From Streptomyces sp. P9-A2 (GTDB lineage Bacteria; Actinomycetota; Actinomycetes; Streptomycetales; Streptomycetaceae), in NCBI RefSeq assembly GCF_036634175.1, contig NZ_JAZIFX010000001.1:248001-312000 (forward strand): a stretch of 64,000 nucleotides of DNA, read 5' to 3'. Made by a program: the position numbers and the translations under genes. Positions within the stretch are counted from its first letter, which is position 1, and each line of letters opens with the position of its first letter. Below, in pieces: positions 32,031 to 41,112 of this stretch. Under the pieces are notes generated by a model. The model was not told where the DNA came from. It did no database searches and saw only the letters and a program-made list of their open reading frames with translations.

Positions 32031-32978
32031 TCACCTGCTCAGTGACCCGGCGTCCCCCATGACGATCACCGGATGCTGCTCGGGGTCGAGGGCCAGCAGG
32101 AGTTGCCTCATGTGCCGTTCCTCAAGGCTCACACAGCCCTGGGTGGGCCCGTCGTGGTCCACGTGCAGCCAGATGCCACCGCCCCGGTCGGCGCCGAGCG
32201 GGCGGGTCCGGTCGAGCGGGGAGGTGCCCGGAATGCGGTTGTAGTCGATCGCCACGACATAGTCGAAGGACCCGTCGAGCGGCTCCCCCAGGAAGCCCGT
32301 GCCGCTGATGGAGAACCCGGGCGACTCGTCGTACGGCAGCAGGGTGCCCGGGTCCGGCAGCAGACCTCCCGCGTCGCTGAGGGTGAACACACCGATGGGC
32401 GAGCGGAGATCGCCCGCCAGGTGGTCGTCTGTCCAACCCTTGAGGGCGTTGCGTGCGGGCCAGGCCGTGCCCGTCTCCCAGCCCGATGCGGTACGTCGGT
32501 ACAGCACGGCCTCGGAGCGGTTCGCGTCCCGGCTCTTGCCGGTGACGACGACGGCCTGGCGGGCGTTCCCGGGGATCAGGGCCAGCGTGCGGGGGCCGAG
32601 GCCGCCGAGCGGGGCGGGGGCGCCGGGGTGTGCTCCGGCGTCGGTCCGGCCCTGTGCGGTGCTCGCCACGCCAGGTGCTCCGCTCCCCGGCACTCCGTTT
32701 CCTGCCACTCCGCTCCCCGGCACTCCGGCTGCCGGTGGGGCGACGGCCGGTGGGGCGGCCATGGAGGTGACCGCCGCGGAGGCGGCAGCCGTGGGGGGTG
32801 ACTGCCCCGCCGTGCTGCCGGCGGTCGCCGCGCAACCGGTGAGGAGCGCCGCCGCCAGGAGGGCGAGGACCGGCGTCGGCAGCCGTCCGCGGCCCCGGGC
32901 GGAGGCGGCGGGCCGCCGGTCGCCCGGGGCCGGAGCTCGGGGACGCCCGCGGTGCGGACCTTCGATCGATGAAGCCAT
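32031..32978 (-). CDS. L,D-transpeptidase-like (YkuD) lipoprotein
   Basis: 315 residues from ATG 32978. Signal peptide with lipobox LLTGC, then a long Ala/Pro/Gly linker with GVPGSGVAGNGVPGSGAPG repeats. The catalytic domain has RSPIGVFTLSDAGGL and the active site LHVDHDGPTQGCVSLEE, with His and Cys of the YkuD motif HxxxxxxxxGCxS-like, plus the closing VIVMGD. Such enzymes make 3-3 crosslinks or attach proteins to peptidoglycan. Cys and His are both present, so it should be active at the cell surface. Confidence 0.85.
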   Translation of the reverse strand: MASSIEGPHRGRPRAPAPGDRRPAASARGRGRLPTPVLALLAAALLTGCAATAGSTAGQSPPTAAASAAVTSMAAPPAVAPPAAGVPGSGVAGNGVPGSGAPGVASTAQGRTDAGAHPGAPAPLGGLGPRTLALIPGNARQAVVVTGKSRDANRSEAVLYRRTASGWETGTAWPARNALKGWTDDHLAGDLRSPIGVFTLSDAGGLLPDPGTLLPYDESPGFSISGTGFLGEPLDGSFDYVVAIDYNRIPGTSPLDRTRPLGADRGGGIWLHVDHDGPTQGCVSLEERHMRQLLLALDPEQHPVIVMGDAGSLSR

Positions 32979-33097
32979 GGGGTCAGCCTGACTTCGGCTC
33001 AGCCGAAACACCGCGCTCCCCGCGCGAGTCCGGGCAACGTCCCCCATCTGCCCGACGGGGCACCGGTCTCCGGTGGCCCCGGCGGGGCGGCGGACCG

Positions 33098-33439
33098 TCA
33101 TTCCCCGACGAGGAAAGCGAGAACGACGGCGCCCGCACCACTCGCCATGCCCACGACCGCGGCGGCCACGCACCGCACCCGGAGCCGGTGATAGCGCTGG
33201 GTGTACATGTCGCGGAGCTCGGCCGCCCGGTCGCAGATCCGGACCAGCGTCACACGGGAGGCCTCGATGCGGTCGGCGGTGTACACGCGTTCCACGTCCT
33301 CGCGCTGCGCGGTCGTCAGCCACGGCAGCTGCTCGGTGAACCGCTCGGCCCGACGCCGGGCGTCCTCGACTTCGGCAGCCCACAGCAGGTATCCCTCGAA
33401 CTGGTCGAGGCCGCGGGCGCTGTCCTGGCTCGGATTCAC
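33098..33439 (-). CDS. Small membrane protein upstream-coupled to ctaD paralogue
   Basis: 113 residues from GTG 33439, which has GGAGG 5 bases before it. A charged helical part (EDARRRAERFTEQLPWLTTAQREDVERVYTADR) precedes a single C-terminal membrane helix (VAAAVVGMASGAGAVVLAFLVG), so it is tail-anchored. It starts 36 bases after the ctaD stop and is probably cotranscribed. I recall the same small gene next to second-copy ctaD in other Streptomyces. A role in assembling or regulating this oxidase is an inference. Confidence 0.75.
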   Translation of the reverse strand: MNPSQDSARGLDQFEGYLLWAAEVEDARRRAERFTEQLPWLTTAQREDVERVYTADRIEASRVTLVRICDRAAELRDMYTQRYHRLRVRCVAAAVVGMASGAGAVVLAFLVGE

Positions 33440-33474
33440 ATATTCCTCCACGCTGGGCTGCGGGATCACTCCTG

Positions 33475-35199
33475 TCAGGCCTGGTCCCCGGGAGCCTGGA
33501 TCACGGAGCGCTCGGGGCGGTTCTCCTCCCGGTCGTACGCCGCGACCGCCGGGTGGTGCAGGTCGAAGGCCGGGGACTCCGAGCGGACCCGCGGCAGGGT
33601 GAGGAAGTTGTGGCGCGGCGGCGGGCAGGAAGTGGCCCATTCGAGCGAACGGCCGTACCCCCACGGGTCGTCGACCTCGATCTTCTTGCCGTACTTGGCC
33701 GTCTTCCAGATGTTGTAGAGGAACGGCAGGATCGAGATGCCGAGCAGGAACGACGCGATGCTCGAGAAGGTGTTCAGCCCGGTGAAGCCGTCGGCGGCCA
33801 GGTAGTCCACATACCGGCGGGGCATGCCCTCGGCGCCCAGCCAGTGCTGGACCAGGAACGTGCCGTGGAAACCGGCGAACAGCGTCCAGAAGGTGATCTT
33901 CCCGAGCCGCTCGTCGAGCATCTTGCCGGTGAACTTCGGCCACCAGAAGTGGAATCCGGCGAACATCGCGAAGACGACGGTGCCGAACACCACGTAGTGG
34001 AAGTGCGCCACCACGAAGTACGAGTCCGTGACCTGGAAGTCCAGCGGCGGCGAGGCCAGGATGACGCCCGTCAGACCACCGAAGAGGAAGGTCACCAGGA
34101 AGCCCGCCGACCAGAGCATCGGTGTCTCGAAGCTCAGCGACCCCTTCCACATGGTGCCCAGCCAGTTGAAGAACTTCACCCCGGTCGGGATCGCGATCAG
34201 GAAGGTCATGAAGGAGAAGAACGGCAGCAGCACAGCCCCGGTGGCGAACATGTGGTGCGCCCACACCGTCACCGACAGACCCGCGATCGCGATGGTCGCA
34301 CCGATCAGACCCAGATACCCGAAGATCGGCTTGCGGGAGAAGACCGGGATGATCTCGGAGACGATGCCGAAGAACGGCAGCGCGATGATGTACACCTCGG
34401 GGTGGCCGAAGAACCAGAACAGGTGCTGCCAGAGCAGCGCCCCGCCGTTGGCCGAGTCGAAGATGTGCCCGCCGAACTTGCGGTCGTACTCGAGGGCCAG
34501 CAGCGCGGCGGCCAGTATCGGGAAGGCGAGCAGGACCAGCACAGCGGTCAGCAGCACGTTCCAGGTGAAGATCGGCATGCGGAACATCGTCATGCCGGGA
34601 GCGCGCATGCAGATGATCGTGGTGATGAAGTTGACCGAGCCGAGAATGGTGCCGAACCCCTGGAAGGCCAGGCCCATGATCCACAGATCAGCGCCGAGCC
34701 CGGGCGTGCGGACCGAGTCCGTCAGCGGGCTGTAGGCGGTCCAGCCGAAGCTGGCCGGGCCGTCCGGGGTGAGGAAACCGCTGAGCGCGATCAGCGAGCC
34801 GAACAGGAACAGCCAGTAGGCGAACATGTTCAGCCGCGGGAAGGCGACGTCGGGCGCGCCGATCTGGAGCGGCATGATCCAGTTCGCGAAACCGATGAAC
34901 AGCGGGGTCGCGAACATCAGCAGCATGACCGTGCCGTGCATGGTGAACGCCTGGTTGTACTGCTCGTTCGACACGATCTGCAGGCCCGGCCGGGCCAGCT
35001 CGGCGCGGATGACCAGCGCGAGGATGCCGCCGAAGATGAAGAACACGAACGATGTCGTGAGATACAGCGTGCCGATGGTCTTGTGATCGGTCGTGGTCAG
35101 CCATGAGACGACGACTTTGCCGGGACGCCTGCGCCGAACCGGCAGTTCGTCCTCGTAGGAGTCCGACTCGACCGAGTCCGACGCGCTGTGAACCGCCAC
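33475..35199 (-). CDS. ctaD: Cytochrome c oxidase subunit I, solitary paralogue
   Basis: 574 residues with the twelve-helix pattern of heme-copper oxidases. Heme a His in FTMHGTVM, CuB site [10 protein letters not shown] with the cross-linked His-Tyr, the HH pair in WAHHMFATG, and HFHYVVFG for heme a/a3. All metal ligands are present. It reduces oxygen to water in the cytoplasmic membrane. The subunit II, III and qcr genes that accompany the main ctaD are absent, so it must borrow partners. Streptomyces genomes often have such a second ctaD. Confidence 0.93.
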   Translation of the reverse strand: MAVHSASDSVESDSYEDELPVRRRRPGKVVVSWLTTTDHKTIGTLYLTTSFVFFIFGGILALVIRAELARPGLQIVSNEQYNQAFTMHGTVMLLMFATPLFIGFANWIMPLQIGAPDVAFPRLNMFAYWLFLFGSLIALSGFLTPDGPASFGWTAYSPLTDSVRTPGLGADLWIMGLAFQGFGTILGSVNFITTIICMRAPGMTMFRMPIFTWNVLLTAVLVLLAFPILAAALLALEYDRKFGGHIFDSANGGALLWQHLFWFFGHPEVYIIALPFFGIVSEIIPVFSRKPIFGYLGLIGATIAIAGLSVTVWAHHMFATGAVLLPFFSFMTFLIAIPTGVKFFNWLGTMWKGSLSFETPMLWSAGFLVTFLFGGLTGVILASPPLDFQVTDSYFVVAHFHYVVFGTVVFAMFAGFHFWWPKFTGKMLDERLGKITFWTLFAGFHGTFLVQHWLGAEGMPRRYVDYLAADGFTGLNTFSSIASFLLGISILPFLYNIWKTAKYGKKIEVDDPWGYGRSLEWATSCPPPRHNFLTLPRVRSESPAFDLHHPAVAAYDREENRPERSVIQAPGDQA

Positions 35200-35380
35200 T
35201 GTTCCGCTCTCTTTCTATGGGGCCGGTATCTCTACCCTCGGGAAGGATGTCGCATATGCGCCCGCTCGTGTGAGACCCGGGCCCGACCCGGCGTGTCACC
35301 GCACGCATCCGTACGCTCGCACATTGTGACGTACGGAGTGGGGGTGTCGCGCCCGGCGACGAGGCCGTCCGGACGCATCG

Positions 35381-35409
35381 GGGCCCGTACCCGGGTGGGG
35401 TACGGGCCC
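35381..35409 (-). terminator. Terminator of the GH87 gene
   Basis: Perfect 12-base arms GGGCCCGTACCC (35381-35392) and GGGTACGGGCCC (35398-35409) with a 5-base loop, 39 bases beyond the minus-strand stop at 35448. Confidence 0.8.
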
Positions 35410-35447
35410 TTCGCCCGGCGCGGTGCGCAGGGTGTGGTGCGGTGGGG

Positions 35448-38400
35448 CTACCGGTTGATCACGAACTGCGAACCGGGTTCGATCAGCACATCACCCTCGG
35501 CCGAACCGGTGATGGTGACGTCCGTCAGAGTGGCGCTGCCCCGGGCACCGCCCATGGCGAGGATGCCGGACCCGTTGTTGGACCTGTCGATCGTGACGTT
35601 GCTGATCCGGACGTCCGGCATGGCACCGCCGCCCGCCTTGAACTGGATGCCGTCGTACGTCGAGTCATGGATGTCGGTGTCGCGGATCACCACTCCCGGG
35701 ATGTCCGGCCCCTGTGCGAACAGGGTGATGGCACCGAACTCCTGGTCCTCGTTCCAGAAGGCTCCGCCGGTACGGTGCAGTTCGTTGTTGGCGATGAGGG
35801 TCCGTCCGGAGAAGGGCAGCGGATCGTGGTCGGTCGCCAGCATGATGCCCGGGTAGTTCATCGTGTCGTGGATCAGGTTGTTCTCGATGGTGTTGCCGTG
35901 GCCGCCGTAGACCGCGATGCCGTTGGCGCGCCAGGGCAGTTGGACGGTGTTGTTGCGGAAGTGGTTGTCGTGGCCGATGTCGACGGACGGGTCCTTGACG
36001 TACTTGCTCGCCCAGACGGCCAGCGCGTCGTCGCCGGTGTTGCGCAGCGATGAGTTCTCCACGAGTGAGTTGCGGGTGCCGTTGGCGAAGTTGACGCCGT
36101 CCGCGTAGGTGTTGCGGATCCTCATCCCGGTGAACTCCAGCCCGTCGGCGGGGCCCCACAGCTCGGGGATGTTGCTGTGGTCGCGGCCCACCCAGGCGCC
36201 CACGTTGGCGTGCTCGATCCACACGTTGCTGATCTTCGTGTTCTTGCCGAACCGGCCGTTCAGACCCACCCCGCCCTCGGCTCCGCCGTCGCCGCCGCGG
36301 ATGGCGCCCGAGCCGAGGATGGCGATGTCCGAGATCCGGGTGTTGTCGTCAATGTCGAAGCCGAAGTTTCCCTCGTGCGGGTGGTTGATGCCGCCCGACT
36401 GGTGCGGCGGGGTGAGGGTGTGGAACTGGGAGTGCCACATACCGGCGCCCCGGACGGTGACGTCGCGGATGCCGACCTGGTTGTGCTGCCCGCGGTCGAG
36501 CGGGTCGTCGGTGAGGATCTTCTGCTCCTGCCGCCACTGGCCCGGCGGGATCCACACACAGTCGATCTGCCCGTTCTGGTCGGCGGTCACGGCCCGCTGA
36601 AGGGCGTCCGTGTCGTCGATCCCGTCGCCCGGGATCGCGCCGTACTCGGTGATGGAGACGCAGCCCGCGGGCCGGTCGGTGGGCGGTGCGACCTGCTCCA
36701 GGTCGATCAGGTCGACGATGTGGAACGCGGCGGTGTCGTCGTTGTCGCGCTGGAGCCGGAAGGTGGTGCCCTTCGGGAAGCTCCGGCCGAGCAGGGCATG
36801 GGACTCGTCGAACAGCCTGCGGGCGTCGGCCTGCGGCGTGTTGGTGAGCCCTTCGGGCTGGTCGGTGTTGCCGTACAGCCAGCTGTGCTTGGAGCTGAGG
36901 CCGATCTTCCGCACGAACTCGCCGTCCGCGTACAGGCTCAGGGTGGCCTCGGTGCCGCCGCCGCCCGGGGCGTCCGGGATCGAGTTGCGTACGACGATCG
37001 AGTTGGCCGGTCCCGAGGAGGTGAACTGCACGTACTGGCCGGTGGAGTCGAGACGGACGGACTTGCGGCCGGAGGACTCGGTGGCGAAGTTGGTGTGGCC
37101 GAACGTCCGCTTGGGGTCGGTTGTCAGGAGCGTTCCCTGGTAGGCGCCGTCCTCCGCCTCGTACTCGGTGTACGGCACGGCGGCGCCGCGGCCGACGACG
37201 AGGGAGCGGGTGAGGATGTTGTTGTTCTCGTTGGTCTCGGCGACTCGGCCGGTGGCGTCCGCGGTCGCGGTGAGGATGCTCGACCCGCCGGTGGCGGTCC
37301 AGGTGCCGTCGACGGTGACCGGGACACTCGCGCCCGCGGCAACCGCCCCGGTCGTGCCGTCGAGGGTACGGTCGCCCACCTCCAGCCGGGTGACGGAGCC
37401 GGCGGGCACGGCCGAGGTGCCCCGGTTGTGCACGGTGACCGTGAAGGAGACTGCGGCGCCGATGGCGGGGCTCGCCGGATCGCTCGCGATCGCGCGGACC
37501 TCCAGGTCGGGTCCGGGGCTCTGGGCCACGGTCAGTCTGTCCGTGGCGGTGCGGCTGTTGTTGGTGTCGTCCAGCTCGAAAACGGTGTCCGTGGGGTCGA
37601 CCACGGCGGACACCGTGTAGGCGCCCCGGGCCCGCTTGCCCACGTCCACGGAGACGGTCGTGGAGGCGCCGGCGGCGAGCGCGCCGACCGGGGCACTGCC
37701 GGCGACGGTGCCCTCGAGGTTGACGTCCAGCCTTGAGACGGGGGACGCGGCGGTGCCGGTGTTGCGTACGGTCGCGCGGACGGTGACGGCGTCGGACTCT
37801 GTGGGGGAAGCGGGCGTCCAGGTGAGGTCGGTGACGATGAGATCGGGGTGGGGAGCGGCGGTGCCCATGACTTCCAGCTCGGCGATCTGGGCGCCGTATC
37901 CGGCGGAGTTGTGGGTGAATCTCAGCTGTACGTCGGCATGGCGGCCGGTGACCGGGATGGTGACCGTGTTGCCGCCCGAGGCGGGGTTGAACGTGTAGTC
38001 GGCGCGGGTCTTGATCGAGGTGAAGCCGCTCGCCGCCTGCTCGCGTCCGAGCACTTCGATGCTCTGTGTGCGGGTCTCCCAGACCGTGGCGGGGTTGAGC
38101 TTCACGACGACGCCGGAGAGATCGGCGTTCGCGCCCAACTGGACCGTGAGCGTGGCGGGATGGCCCGATGACTCCCAGTAGGTGTCCGTCCGGCCGTCGT
38201 TGGCGTTCCTCGCCACGAACTGGTGCGCGGTGGAGGAGGCCTGGACGGGCTTGTTCAGCGCCAGGTTGGTTCCATCGGCCGGGGGCTGCTCGGGGTCGGT
38301 GCCGGCGTCACTGTCGTAGACCTCGATCTCGGACAACTGGGCTGCGTTCCAGCCGGTGTTGGCGGTCACCCGTACACGGATGTGGCGCAGGTCGCGAGAG

Positions 38401-38831
38401 GCGAAATCCACGGTGACCGTGTTGCCGTCGTCGGGGTCGAAACCGCGGGCGGCGGAGGCGGACAGGGTGGTGAAGGAGGTGCCGTCGGTGCTGCCCTCGA
38501 CGGTGAGGGTCTGGGTACGGGTCTCCCAGCCGGTGGGCAGTTTCAGCACCACCTGGTCGGCCTCGACGGTGCCGCCGAGGTCGACGCGTACCGGCTGCGG
38601 GAAGGACCCCGCGGGGCCCTCCCAGTAGGTCTGCTGGCTGCCGTCGGTCACGTTGGTGACGGGATGGCCGAGGTGGGAGCCACCGGCCGTGACGCTTTTG
38701 CCGAGCGCCAGGTTGGGCCCGCGGACGGCCGGTTGCGCGGCGATGGCCGGTGCGGGGTGGAGACCGACGGCGACCAGGCCGGCCAGGAGCAGGCCGGTGA
38801 TCGTCCGGGGGCCGAATCGCTTCCGTCTCAT
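35448..38831 (-). CDS. Secreted GH87 alpha-1,3-glucanase (mutanase/mycodextranase type), multi-domain
   Basis: 1,127 residues; GAGG lies 5 bases before ATG 38831. Signal peptide (GLLLAGLVAVGLHPAPAIAA), two discoidin/CBM32-like domains (residues about 35-180 and 190-330), two CARDB domains (about 335-560), a CBM35/CBM6-like module starting YTEYEAEDGAYQG, then the catalytic right-handed beta-helix from CVSITEYGAIPGDGIDDT. The last contains WIPPGQWRQEQ, NHPHEGNFGFDIDDNTRISD, NTGDDALAVWASKY and MLATDHDPLPFSG, matching my memory of bacterial GH87 enzymes; the Asp pairs in FDIDD and GDDA are likely catalytic. It would attack alpha-1,3-glucan of fungal walls or dental-type mutan. Confidence 0.85.
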   Translation of the reverse strand: MRRKRFGPRTITGLLLAGLVAVGLHPAPAIAAQPAVRGPNLALGKSVTAGGSHLGHPVTNVTDGSQQTYWEGPAGSFPQPVRVDLGGTVEADQVVLKLPTGWETRTQTLTVEGSTDGTSFTTLSASAARGFDPDDGNTVTVDFASRDLRHIRVRVTANTGWNAAQLSEIEVYDSDAGTDPEQPPADGTNLALNKPVQASSTAHQFVARNANDGRTDTYWESSGHPATLTVQLGANADLSGVVVKLNPATVWETRTQSIEVLGREQAASGFTSIKTRADYTFNPASGGNTVTIPVTGRHADVQLRFTHNSAGYGAQIAELEVMGTAAPHPDLIVTDLTWTPASPTESDAVTVRATVRNTGTAASPVSRLDVNLEGTVAGSAPVGALAAGASTTVSVDVGKRARGAYTVSAVVDPTDTVFELDDTNNSRTATDRLTVAQSPGPDLEVRAIASDPASPAIGAAVSFTVTVHNRGTSAVPAGSVTRLEVGDRTLDGTTGAVAAGASVPVTVDGTWTATGGSSILTATADATGRVAETNENNNILTRSLVVGRGAAVPYTEYEAEDGAYQGTLLTTDPKRTFGHTNFATESSGRKSVRLDSTGQYVQFTSSGPANSIVVRNSIPDAPGGGGTEATLSLYADGEFVRKIGLSSKHSWLYGNTDQPEGLTNTPQADARRLFDESHALLGRSFPKGTTFRLQRDNDDTAAFHIVDLIDLEQVAPPTDRPAGCVSITEYGAIPGDGIDDTDALQRAVTADQNGQIDCVWIPPGQWRQEQKILTDDPLDRGQHNQVGIRDVTVRGAGMWHSQFHTLTPPHQSGGINHPHEGNFGFDIDDNTRISDIAILGSGAIRGGDGGAEGGVGLNGRFGKNTKISNVWIEHANVGAWVGRDHSNIPELWGPADGLEFTGMRIRNTYADGVNFANGTRNSLVENSSLRNTGDDALAVWASKYVKDPSVDIGHDNHFRNNTVQLPWRANGIAVYGGHGNTIENNLIHDTMNYPGIMLATDHDPLPFSGRTLIANNELHRTGGAFWNEDQEFGAITLFAQGPDIPGVVIRDTDIHDSTYDGIQFKAGGGAMPDVRISNVTIDRSNNGSGILAMGGARGSATLTDVTITGSAEGDVLIEPGSQFVINR

Positions 38832-39023
38832 GAAGTCCTCGTTCCACGGCGGGTGCTGGGGCGTGGTCGGGCGGGTGCGGGACGTACGGCGGAGCAGGGC
38901 GTGCGTAGAGCGGCACGTGCACAGGAGCAGAACGGAGCCGGCCGGGCGCGGACGGGCGGCGGGGCAGGCGGGCATCCGGGTAGCCAAGGGCACCTGCTAC
39001 GGAATGCCGATCATTCGTAAATC

Positions 39024-39054
39024 TTTTGCGGCTACTCATTCATTTTTTGCGGCT
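39024..39054 (-). promoter_or_regulatory. Paired direct repeats in the GH87 promoter region
   Basis: TTTTGCGGCT occurs at 39024-39033 and 39045-39054, start-to-start distance 21 bases (two helical turns), within an unusually AT-rich patch about 200 bases upstream of the GH87 start. The rest of the 38832-39210 gap shows no gene. The arrangement suits cooperative binding of an activator or repressor. Confidence 0.5.
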
Positions 39055-39210
39055 CCTGGAGTGAGAGTTTCGGCTTTCCGCCTCACTTGTCAATGGCATG
39101 GACACAGCGACCCTCGACGGGCCGGGGTCCGGACACGCCGGAGGCGCCGCCCTTCCGGACGGCGCCCCTGCCCTGCACCGGTTCGACACGGACCCGAAGC
39201 CCGCCCTCGG

Positions 39211-41112
39211 TCACTGATCCGTGTGGCGGACCTCCACCGGGTCGAACGTGATCCGGGTGCGGGCTCCGCACCCGGCCCACACGACCTCGACCGTGCTCCC
39301 CCCGTCCACCCGGATCTCCTGGACCGCGTCCGTCAGGGGCCGCGGGTCGGGTTCGGCGGTCAGACTCGCCAGGCTGACGTGCACGGACGTGCCGTGGGAA
39401 CGGCCGCTGAGCCGGGGCACCCGGGCCCAGCGGGTGAAGGCCGTGCCCTGGGGGGCGCGGACCGGGTCCGCGGCGGGGGCGTCCCAGCCGTGCAGGCCGT
39501 GCAGGGACGAGACCAGCGGTTCGTCGGGGCCGGTGGCCCAGCCGGTGTGCGTGACTAGGGAGTCCGCCGGTGCTCCCACCACCCGGTGCACCCGCAGTTC
39601 GTGACGGCCGTGGGCCACCGTGACGCTCTCCACCCGCAGGCCCGGCACCATCGGCGGGCCACCGGCGAACACCGGCCGGTGCCAGGAGGCCGCCCAGCCC
39701 CACCCGTCGCCGTGTCCGGCGCCCAGTGGGTGGACGCGGCGGCGGACGCTGGGCCGTCCGTCGATCACCACGGACAGGTGGTTGTCGGCGACGTTCCCGG
39801 TCGCGGTCGGGCCGGTGCGGGTCGAGTAGGCCTGGCGCCCGTAGTGCGGGTCGTCCTCGGCGGCCGACTCCGCCTGGTGGGGGCTCACATGGTGGCTGCC
39901 GTGGTTGTGCAGACGGACGACTCCGTCGGCCCGGGTCGCCTGGAGGAGCAGTCCGGGCGTGGGCAGGGCGAGCACCCGGTCGGCCTCCTCCACCGGCGCG
40001 GGCTCCTCCCGGTCCGTCCACAGGGCGTGGCCGGCGGGGGCGAGCAGGGCGACGAAGGCCTTCGACGCCCAGTAGGGGGACGCGGGGCCCGAGTAGGCCT
40101 GCAGTACGGCGTCGTGCGGGCCGTGCCAGCCCAGGCTCAGCAGTCCGTCGTCGGTCAGTGCGCCCCGGTCGAGGAAGTAACGCAGGCTGCCGTCGGCGAT
40201 GCGGCGCGAGGCCCCGGGGGTCAGCGGGCTGTGACCGGTCACCGCGCCCAGCGCGACGGCCGACGCGGCGGCGAAGCGGTAGGTGAGGGACCGCCCGTAG
40301 TGCATTGGCGCCCCGTCCGCGCCGAACATCAGGGCGAAGCCCTCCAGATGGGCGCGCAGCCGGGCGCCGTAGTGGTCCAGTGCGTCGGCGTCGCCGCAGA
40401 GGTGGGCGTCGAGGACCGGGTAGAGGTGCAGGGCCCAGCCGTTGTAGTGGTCGAAGGCAGGCATCTCCCCGTCGGCGTACCAGCCGTCGCCCCGGTACCA
40501 GTTCTCGAGATGTTCCACCGCGCGCTGCCGGGCCGCGGCCGTCTCGTGGTCGCCACGGCCGACGGACTCGAGGAACCCGGCGACGGTGTAGGGGAAGAGG
40601 TACCAGTTGTTCGGCGCGGGGGTGTGCCGCAGCGCGCCCCGCAGCCATTCCTCGGCGCGGTCCTGCACACCCGGATCGAGGTTCTTCCACAGCCAGGGGG
40701 CGGTCAGGCGCAGGCCGAGGGCGATCGACGCGGACTCGACCATGGGCTGGCCCTGCACCGTGAAGTCCAGGATCAGCGGCCAGGACTCGGTGTCGTCGCG
40801 GCCCGGGGTACGGGTGCCGGCGGCGAGTCCGCTCGCGTAGCGCTCCAGCAGGTGGTGCGGGTCGTCCCCGTCCGCGCCGGCCACCCGGAAGGCGGCGGCG
40901 AGGAACGTCCTCGCGTACCCCTCGAGGCCGTCGGAGCGCACGCCCGAGCGGGAGGGGCGTCCCGGCAGGTCCAGCAGGGCGTGGCCGGGGGTGCTCCACC
41001 GCCAGGCCGCGGTGAGGAGCCCGTCCGCGGCGGCCTCCCAGTGGGCGCGGGTGTAGCCGGTGTGCGGGCTCAGGTCGCGGTTCTCCGGAGGCAGTTCGAA
41101 GGGGACGCTCAT
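39211..41112 (-). CDS. DUF2264-family protein, probable polysaccharide-lyase/hydrolase-like enzyme
   Basis: 633 residues, no signal peptide. N-terminal (alpha/alpha) barrel region with YARTFLAAAFRVAG, ESASIALGLRLTAPWLW, NNWYLFPYTVAGFLE and HYNGWALHLYPVLDA, typical of DUF2264; the C-terminal 240 residues are beta-rich (GYSTRTGP-like segment, DNHLSVVIDG). The family is thought to act on sugars or uronates, without firm biochemistry. Start ATG 41112 overlaps the stop of the upstream dehydrogenase gene (ATGA), so both are one operon, pointing to catabolism of a sugar acid. Confidence 0.85.
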   Translation of the reverse strand: MSVPFELPPENRDLSPHTGYTRAHWEAAADGLLTAAWRWSTPGHALLDLPGRPSRSGVRSDGLEGYARTFLAAAFRVAGADGDDPHHLLERYASGLAAGTRTPGRDDTESWPLILDFTVQGQPMVESASIALGLRLTAPWLWKNLDPGVQDRAEEWLRGALRHTPAPNNWYLFPYTVAGFLESVGRGDHETAAARQRAVEHLENWYRGDGWYADGEMPAFDHYNGWALHLYPVLDAHLCGDADALDHYGARLRAHLEGFALMFGADGAPMHYGRSLTYRFAAASAVALGAVTGHSPLTPGASRRIADGSLRYFLDRGALTDDGLLSLGWHGPHDAVLQAYSGPASPYWASKAFVALLAPAGHALWTDREEPAPVEEADRVLALPTPGLLLQATRADGVVRLHNHGSHHVSPHQAESAAEDDPHYGRQAYSTRTGPTATGNVADNHLSVVIDGRPSVRRRVHPLGAGHGDGWGWAASWHRPVFAGGPPMVPGLRVESVTVAHGRHELRVHRVVGAPADSLVTHTGWATGPDEPLVSSLHGLHGWDAPAADPVRAPQGTAFTRWARVPRLSGRSHGTSVHVSLASLTAEPDPRPLTDAVQEIRVDGGSTVEVVWAGCGARTRITFDPVEVRHTDQ

